Below, in pieces: positions 36,873 through 41,485 of a stretch of 41,485 bases of DNA; the stretch's first letter is position 1, and every line of letters begins with the position of its first letter. Source of the DNA: Candidatus Omnitrophota bacterium (lineage in GTDB: Bacteria > Omnitrophota > Gorgyraeia > 1-14-0-20-64-10); the NCBI GenBank assembly GCA_016177405.1, contig JACOVG010000033.1, positions 1 to 41,485 of the forward strand. The letters are read 5' to 3'. The notes under the pieces are model-generated. The model was not told the DNA's origin and did not search any database. It saw nothing but the letters and a program-made list of their open reading frames with translations. Position numbers and translations under genes: made by a program.

Positions 36873-37636
36873 CCGGTCTCGTGCCGAACGAGTTGCTGGT
36901 GGTCGACGGCGGCTCGCGGGATGGGACCGATCGGGTGGCTCGGGCGTATCCCGGCGTGTCGCTCCTCCGGGCGGCGCGTGGCCGGGCCCATCAGATAAAC
37001 GCTGGCGCCCACGCCTCCGCGGGAGAGATACTGTTGTTTGCTCATGCCGACATGGCGTTTCCCCGCGATGCGATCGAGAGGATCCAAAGCGTCATTGGAA
37101 ATGGATCTGTGGGCGGCTGTTTCTTCAAACGGTACGAACCTGACAGCCCGCTCTTGCGATGGTACGCGTGGGGGCTGAATCATCTGTTCCTGGCCGGGAT
37201 GCGCCGGATGGTGGGAACCAACGGCCTCTTCGTCCGCCGGGATTGCTTCCTGACACTGGGAGGATTCCCGGAAGTGCCGATTCTGGAGGACCTGATCTTT
37301 GCCGACCGGCTGTGCCTCTGCGGGCGGCTGGGGGTCGTTCGGGAGCCGGTGATCGTTTCCGCGCGCCGGTACAGGAAGGCCGGCACGTTAAAGCAAGTTC
37401 TGATCAACGGCCGGATCCTTTTTGCTTACGATTTCCTGCATCAGTCGCCGGACCAATTGCAAAGCCTTTATGGACAACGCGCGTCAAAAGGAAAGGGGAA
37501 AGATGATGAAACGGTGGATTGGGCTGATGGTTGTTGTGGCAGCTCTTCTGGGTTTTTCGGGAGTCGGGCCTTACGCGCAGACTCCGAAAGCCGGGAAGTA
37601 CCTGGTCATCTTGCAGGCCGGCAAGGAAACCCATGA
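36800..37636 (+). CDS. Family 2 glycosyltransferase (TIGR04283-like)
   Basis: A GT-A-fold transferase beginning MAKISIILPVFNERDLIERAL. The nucleotide-sugar region is ELLVVDGGSRDGTDRVA, then RGRAHQINAGAHASAGEILLFAHADM with the metal DxD-like end. GTNGLFVRRDCFLTLGGFPEVPILEDLIF follows. These fit the TIGR04283 group often named for arsenosugar clusters; no arsenic methyltransferase is seen here, so the name should not be taken as function. The conserved protein ends near residue 228, but no stop occurs until 37636, giving a 134-base overlap with the next gene and a non-conserved tail (GKGKDDETVDWADGCCG...). ATG 36800 lies inside the GT-C gene. Confidence 0.83.
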   Translation: MAKISIILPVFNERDLIERALTHLTGLVPNELLVVDGGSRDGTDRVARAYPGVSLLRAARGRAHQINAGAHASAGEILLFAHADMAFPRDAIERIQSVIGNGSVGGCFFKRYEPDSPLLRWYAWGLNHLFLAGMRRMVGTNGLFVRRDCFLTLGGFPEVPILEDLIFADRLCLCGRLGVVREPVIVSARRYRKAGTLKQVLINGRILFAYDFLHQSPDQLQSLYGQRASKGKGKDDETVDWADGCCGSSSGFFGSRALRADSESREVPGHLAGRQGNP

Positions 37637-37958
37637 GGGGATGGCGCGGGCCGTTCACGCCTTTCTGTACGCGCGGGAGCTCAAGGAGCACGGCCATGAG
37701 GTTCGGCTCGTCTTCGACGGGGCAGGCACCGAGTGGGCGGAGGAGTTAAGTAATCCGGCATCCGAGTCGAAGATCAAGCCGATGTACGACGAGTTCAAAA
37801 GGCAGGGAATCTCGGAGGTCATCTGCGACTTCTGCGCTGGGGCCTTTGGGGTGAAGGAGGAACTCGAGGGCCGTCAGTTGCCGTTGACGGCCGGCTATGA
37901 AGGGCATCCGAGCATCGCCCAGTGGGCCGACCAGGGTTACCAGATTGTGATTCTATGA
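37503..37958 (+). CDS. Exported DsrE/DsrF-like protein
   Basis: A 151-residue protein with a signal peptide (KRWIGLMVVVAALLGFSGVGPYAQ) and a DsrE-like domain. It has YLVILQAGKETHEGMARAVHAFLYARELKEHGHEVRLVFDG, then EVICDFCAGAFGVKEEL with the Cys pair near the usual sulfur-carrying position, and ends GHPSIAQWADQGYQIVIL. Most DsrE proteins are cytosolic sulfur carriers; an exported one is less common. AAAGGGGAAAG selects ATG 37503 (or 37506). It overlaps the preceding GT2 frame and, by ATGA, the following FAD oxidoreductase. Confidence 0.8.
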   Translation: MMKRWIGLMVVVAALLGFSGVGPYAQTPKAGKYLVILQAGKETHEGMARAVHAFLYARELKEHGHEVRLVFDGAGTEWAEELSNPASESKIKPMYDEFKRQGISEVICDFCAGAFGVKEELEGRQLPLTAGYEGHPSIAQWADQGYQIVIL

Positions 37959-39475
37959 GGATTACCGTACCGCCCATGGACGAGCACAACCAGGCCTTGG
38001 CGGCCAACGTTCATCCCTCCGATTGGGTGAATCCCAAGCCGGAGGGCCGGTACAACCTCGTCGTGGTGGGGGCAGGCCCGGCCGGATTGGTTGCGGCTGC
38101 CGGAGCGGCTGGCCTGGGGGCCAAGGTCGCCCTGGTGGAGAAGCACCTGCTGGGCGGGGATTGCCTGAACGTCGGCTGCGTTCCCTCCAAGACGCTGATC
38201 CGCTCCTCGCGGGCGGCGGCCGAGGTCCTGCAGGCGAGCCGGTTCGGCGTCCATATCCCCGCAGGGGCAGAGGTTGATTTCCCGGCTGTGATGGAGCGGT
38301 TGCGCCGGCTCCGAGCCCGCATCAGCGCGCACGATTCGGCCAAACACCTCGCGGCCCAGGGGATAGACCTCTTTTTTGGGGAGCCCCGATTTACAGGATC
38401 GGATCGGCTCGAGGTCGCCGGGGCGAGTTTGCGGTTCGCGCGCGCCGTCATTGCCACCGGGGCCCGCGCCGTCTCGCTGCCGATCCCTGGATTGAAGGAG
38501 GCCGGGTATCTCACGAACGAAACGGTGTTTGAGCTCACCGAAAGGCCCAAGCGGTTGGCCTGCATTGGGGCAGGGCCGATCGGCTGTGAGCTGTCCCAGG
38601 CCTTCCGGCGGCTGGGGAGCGAGGTGTTTCTGTTCGACGCCGCGCCGCATGTCCTGATCCGGGAGGACGCGGATGCCGCCCAGATTCTCCAAAAGGTTTT
38701 TCTTGAAGAAGGAATCCATCTCGTTTTGGAGGGCCAAATCCAGCGCGTCGAAAACCAAGGTTTGGAGAAGATCATTCATTATTCCGCGAGGGGGAAGGAA
38801 GACGCTGTCGCGGTCGATCAGATCCTGGTGGGGGTGGGGCGGGCGCCCAACGTGGAGGGGCTGAATCTCGAAGCGGCCGGTGTGGCGTACGACACCAAGC
38901 TCGGCGTCCGCGTGAACGATCGCCTTCAAACGACCAACTCCAAAATTTACGCCGCCGGCGACGTCTGCATGGCGTATAAGTTCACCCACGCCGCCGACGC
39001 GGCCGCCAGGATCGTGATCGAAAACGCCCTCTTTGGCGGCCGAAAGAGGGCGAGCGCTCTGGTCATCCCCTGGTGCACCTACACCGACCCGGAGATCGCC
39101 CATGTGGGGATGTATGAGAAGGACGCGGCAAAGGCGGGAATCCCCGTGGCGACCTTGGTGAAGCGGTTAAGCGACGTGGACCGGGCGGTGGCCGATGGCG
39201 AGGAGGAGGGATTCGTCAAGATCCACGTCCGTCGGGGAACCGATCAGATTCTTGGAGCGACGATCGTGGCCCGCCACGCCGGAGAGATGATAGGCGAAAT
39301 CATCCTGGCGATCACGCATAAGGTTGGGCTTGGGAAGATCGCAAGCGCCATTCATCCCTACCCGACGCAGGCCGAGGCGATCCGGCAACTGGGGGATGCC
39401 TGCAACGCCGCGCGGCTGACCCCTGGCTTAAAGAGATTACTGACCTGGTGGCTGGCGTGGCGGCGCCGCGCATGA
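37955..39475 (+). CDS. FAD-dependent pyridine nucleotide-disulfide oxidoreductase (mercuric reductase-like)
   Basis: A 506-residue flavoprotein. An N-terminal extension of about 32 residues precedes the FAD motif NLVVVGAGPAGLVAAAGAAG. The redox-active disulfide is GGDCLNVGCVPSK (Cys70, Cys75), the NAD(P) site CIGAGPIGCELSQAFRRLG, the second FAD site IYAAGDVCMAYKFTHAADAAA, and the dimerisation/base His is in AIHPYPTQAEAIRQL. It lacks the heavy-metal domain and the C-terminal Cys pair of MerA, so true mercury reduction is doubtful. It may recycle a dithiol of the DsrE-like or DUF547 partners. It overlaps both neighbours by ATGA. Confidence 0.9.
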   Translation: MRITVPPMDEHNQALAANVHPSDWVNPKPEGRYNLVVVGAGPAGLVAAAGAAGLGAKVALVEKHLLGGDCLNVGCVPSKTLIRSSRAAAEVLQASRFGVHIPAGAEVDFPAVMERLRRLRARISAHDSAKHLAAQGIDLFFGEPRFTGSDRLEVAGASLRFARAVIATGARAVSLPIPGLKEAGYLTNETVFELTERPKRLACIGAGPIGCELSQAFRRLGSEVFLFDAAPHVLIREDADAAQILQKVFLEEGIHLVLEGQIQRVENQGLEKIIHYSARGKEDAVAVDQILVGVGRAPNVEGLNLEAAGVAYDTKLGVRVNDRLQTTNSKIYAAGDVCMAYKFTHAADAAARIVIENALFGGRKRASALVIPWCTYTDPEIAHVGMYEKDAAKAGIPVATLVKRLSDVDRAVADGEEEGFVKIHVRRGTDQILGATIVARHAGEMIGEIILAITHKVGLGKIASAIHPYPTQAEAIRQLGDACNAARLTPGLKRLLTWWLAWRRRA

Positions 39476-40050
39476 CCCTCCCCACGCCGGATACCCTTCG
39501 CCTTTGGATAAGCCAATTTGGAGTGATGGCCCCCTTCCTCTATGTGGCCCTCTATGCGGCCAACACCGTCACCCTGCTGCCTCCCATTGGAATCCTGTCC
39601 CTTAGCGCGGGGCTTGCCTTTGGGCCGGCGATCGGATTTCTCGCCATCATGGCAGGGGCGATGATTGGGACGTCACTGACGTTTCTGCTTGGCCGCCGGC
39701 TGGGACGGGGGTTCGTTGAGCGCCGGTTGAAGGGAAGATTCAAATCGCTGGATGAGGCGCTTGAGCGAAACGGCTTTGCCACCGTTTTATTCTTCCGGAT
39801 CGTTCCAATCGTTCCCTATGAGGTTCTCAACTACGGCTCCGGGTTGTCCAAGATCCCCTTTAGGGACTATGGACTGGCCACCTTCTTGGGGCTCATCCCT
39901 GGGGCGGCGGTGGCCGCTTTTTTCGGGGATTCGCTCACCCAGCCGTTTTCTCCGAAGTTTATCGCTGCCATAGCAGCCATGGCGATGATGATCGCCATCC
40001 CCACCCTCTACTTGAGAGTGAGAAGGAAAACAGGCCATGGAACTGACTGA
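39472..40050 (+). CDS. TVP38/TMEM64 (VTT-domain) membrane protein
   Basis: A 192-residue membrane protein with about five helices. VTT signatures are LLPPIGILSLSAGLAFGPAIGF, GAMIGTSLTFLLGRRLGRGFVE and the conserved FFRIVPIVPYEVLNYGSGLSKI, followed by LGLIPGAAVAAFFGDSL. The wider family is linked to lipid scrambling or transport. ATG 39472 overlaps the oxidoreductase stop by ATGA, and its end overlaps the radical SAM gene by 14 bases. Pairing of a VTT protein with a mercuric-reductase-like flavoprotein is common; the reason is unknown. Confidence 0.9.
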   Translation: MTLPTPDTLRLWISQFGVMAPFLYVALYAANTVTLLPPIGILSLSAGLAFGPAIGFLAIMAGAMIGTSLTFLLGRRLGRGFVERRLKGRFKSLDEALERNGFATVLFFRIVPIVPYEVLNYGSGLSKIPFRDYGLATFLGLIPGAAVAAFFGDSLTQPFSPKFIAAIAAMAMMIAIPTLYLRVRRKTGHGTD

Positions 40051-41485
40051 ACGGCAAAAAATCTTCGTGCCAAAGACCCTTCACGAAGAACAAAAGGATC
40101 TGCATCTGTTCCTCGATCCGGAGTCGCCCCACTGGGTTGCTGTGGATGCCCGTGGAGCGCAGATCATGGACTGGATGAAGGAGGGATTGTCGTTCGGGCA
40201 GTTCATTCAACGGTACTCATCTGTTCACGGCGCAGGCCCTGCCAAGGCGTGGCTTCATGTCCATGATTTCATCCAGTCGTTGCTGCGGGTCGGTTTCGCG
40301 CGCCTTACGCCGATCGTTCCGACCCCGTACCTGGGGCGCGCCGCCTACGCCCGTCCGACCGGCTTGAAGGAGCTGTGGTTCCACACCAACAACATCTGCA
40401 ACCTGGCCTGCACCCACTGCCTGGTCAATTCAGCGCCCTGGGTGCAGGACTGGGGGTTGCCCGCGCAGGAGGTGATGCGCCTCATTGATGAAGCGGCAGC
40501 TCTTGGCGTGGACCGTTTCTACTTTACCGGCGGCGAACCGTTCATGCGAAAAGACATGATCGACCTCATCCGCTTTATCACCGAGATGAAGCGCTGTGAA
40601 CTGATCCTCCTGACGAACGCCACCCTGTTCAAGGGAGAACGGGCCGAGGCGCTTAAAACCCTGAGTCGTGAGCGCTTAAGGTTCCAGGTCAGCATCGATG
40701 GCGCATCGCCGGCTACGAATGACCCGATTCGCGGGGCCGGCGCTTTCGAGGCAGCCGTGGAGGGCCTGCGCTTCCTGGCCGAACTGGATTTCCAAACCTC
40801 GATCACCACCGCCGTGACGGCGAGTAACCTTAAGGATCTGCCAGCGATCACCGAGCTGGCGCACCGGCTGGGTGTGGGCACCCAGCACCTGATGTGGCTG
40901 CACCGCCGCGGCCGGATGGTCTCGCGCGAGATGGATCCGCGGCCACGCCAGAATGGGAATGGGGCGCGCGAACCGGTTGATCCGGGATTCCCGGAGGTCC
41001 GTCAGCTTCTTGAGGCGATTCGCGAGGTCAAGCGCACGGCCGATCGTCTGGGGATTTCCGTAGACAACCATGAATCGATCAAACGCCGGGTCAATGGCCG
41101 GCCGGGGGTCAAATATGATCTCGGCAACGCCTGCTGGGATTCCCTGTGCATCTACTCGGACGGGACGGTCTACCCCTCGGCGGCGATGGTGAACGTCAAG
41201 CCGCTGGCATTGGGTTCTGTCAAAGGCGGTGGACTTCAGAAGCTCTGGGAAGGGTCGCCGGTGGCCGGGGCCTTCCGACAGGCCACAGTGGCGGCCAAGG
41301 CGGATCTTCGCGACGATCCGTTCCGTTACCTGACAGGCGGCGGTGATCTGGAACACAGTTTCTGGTTTAACCTCAACGGAGAGTCCTCTGCCGCGGCCAT
41401 TGCCCCCGAGCGGATGACGGCGCTCTTGACCGGCCCTGATCCGTACTATCCCCTCTACACGGCGATGATTCAGGATGCGATGTGG
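40037..41485 (+). CDS. Radical SAM enzyme with PqqD-like N-terminus and SPASM domain (3' truncated by window)
   Basis: 483 codons are visible and the frame is open at the window edge. Residues about 10-95 look like a PqqD/RRE-type peptide-binding domain (DPESPHWVAVDARGAQIMDWM). The radical SAM cluster is Cys121, Cys125, Cys128 (NICNLACTHC), with GGEPF at 165-169 for SAM, then ILLTNATLF and FQVSIDGASP. A SPASM-like region has NACWDSLCIYSDGTVYPSAAM (Cys366, Cys371). Such enzymes usually modify a peptide or protein. No precursor is annotated nearby except possibly the 57-residue ORF at 34421. It overlaps the VTT gene by 14 bases and closes the ECF-driven operon as far as visible. Confidence 0.9.
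   Translation, partial: MELTERQKIFVPKTLHEEQKDLHLFLDPESPHWVAVDARGAQIMDWMKEGLSFGQFIQRYSSVHGAGPAKAWLHVHDFIQSLLRVGFARLTPIVPTPYLGRAAYARPTGLKELWFHTNNICNLACTHCLVNSAPWVQDWGLPAQEVMRLIDEAAALGVDRFYFTGGEPFMRKDMIDLIRFITEMKRCELILLTNATLFKGERAEALKTLSRERLRFQVSIDGASPATNDPIRGAGAFEAAVEGLRFLAELDFQTSITTAVTASNLKDLPAITELAHRLGVGTQHLMWLHRRGRMVSREMDPRPRQNGNGAREPVDPGFPEVRQLLEAIREVKRTADRLGISVDNHESIKRRVNGRPGVKYDLGNACWDSLCIYSDGTVYPSAAMVNVKPLALGSVKGGGLQKLWEGSPVAGAFRQATVAAKADLRDDPFRYLTGGGDLEHSFWFNLNGESSAAAIAPERMTALLTGPDPYYPLYTAMIQDAMW

Noticed and set aside
36800-37500. Arsenosugar biosynthesis cluster
   Set aside because: Only the GT2 similarity and the VTT/flavoprotein neighbours suggest it; no ArsM methyltransferase or ArsS-type CxxxCxxC/Cys-rich protein is seen in the window.
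37955-39475. True mercuric reductase (merA)
   Set aside because: It lacks the N-terminal metal-binding domain and the C-terminal Cys pair needed for Hg(II), and lies far from the mer-like operon; only the general disulfide oxidoreductase fold is supported.
1-41485. CRISPR array, tRNA, rRNA, prophage or insertion sequence
   Set aside because: I saw no regularly spaced direct repeats, no tRNA-like cloverleaf, no rRNA-like stretches, and no transposase, integrase or phage structural genes.

Overview
The window comes from a GC-rich, aerobic, probably diderm bacterium. The evidence is an aa3/caa3-type oxidase cluster, an AsmA-family protein, exported lipoproteins and type IV pilin-like proteins. 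Genes are packed very tightly, and many neighbours share an ATGA stop/start overlap. There are no rRNA or tRNA genes, CRISPR arrays, transposases or phage genes. I cannot name the species. The mix looks like an uncultured soil or subsurface lineage (for example the Nitrospirota/Methylomirabilota sphere), but that is only an impression. No stretch over 300 bases lacks a gene.

Layout, left. 1-2227 is the 3' part of an exported beta-helix protein with lower GC than its surroundings. It is followed by an AAA_14/DUF4143 ATPase, an AbrB/RelE toxin-antitoxin pair with its own promoter, two pilin-like genes, and an ECF sigma unit (charged repeat protein, sigma factor, membrane protein) behind a sigma-E-like promoter. 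mutY comes next, with a 26-bp palindrome inside its coding sequence, and it converges on metF.

Layout, minus strand 16341-7885. This is a cytochrome oxidase operon: diheme cytochrome c, cupredoxin-like protein, ctaC, ctaD (A2-type YSHP motif), a fused ctaA-ctaB, ctaE, a subunit IV gene, a DUF420 gene that seems to start at a rare ATC codon, a small CxxC membrane protein, and metF. Signal peptidase I and a CYTH protein diverge upstream of it.

Layout, middle 17.6-29.4 kb. This holds a PQ-loop-like protein, a thioredoxin-fold protein, an AsmA protein, and a DUF819 membrane protein with an in-frame repeat insertion. A peptidoglycan-peptide set follows (NlpC/P60 hydrolase, dipeptide epimerase, VanY-type peptidase, amino-acid permease). 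Then come a transglutaminase-like protein, a lipoprotein, a small EHGGKE protein, a methyltransferase and an apparently exported DUF255 protein.

Layout, right. Minus strand 30878-29426 is a mer-like metal operon (MerR regulator, CxxCxxC small protein, MerT, CopZ-like Fe-S metallochaperone) with a MerR-type 20-bp-spacer promoter. From 31 kb rightward lies a second ECF sigma system: sigma, zinc-finger anti-sigma and galT. Three near-identical promoter-like sequences (GAATCYTTT, then GCATCTTA 21-22 bp downstream) precede the sigma gene, a DUF1059 gene, and a long overlapping operon. That operon encodes a patatin, a small membrane ORF, DUF547, a GT-C glycosyltransferase, GT2, an exported DsrE-like protein, a FAD disulfide oxidoreductase, a VTT membrane protein, and a PqqD-like/radical SAM/SPASM enzyme that runs off the window. 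The inferred picture is an envelope-linked operon controlled by a self-activating ECF sigma factor. It is the best candidate here for an undescribed system.
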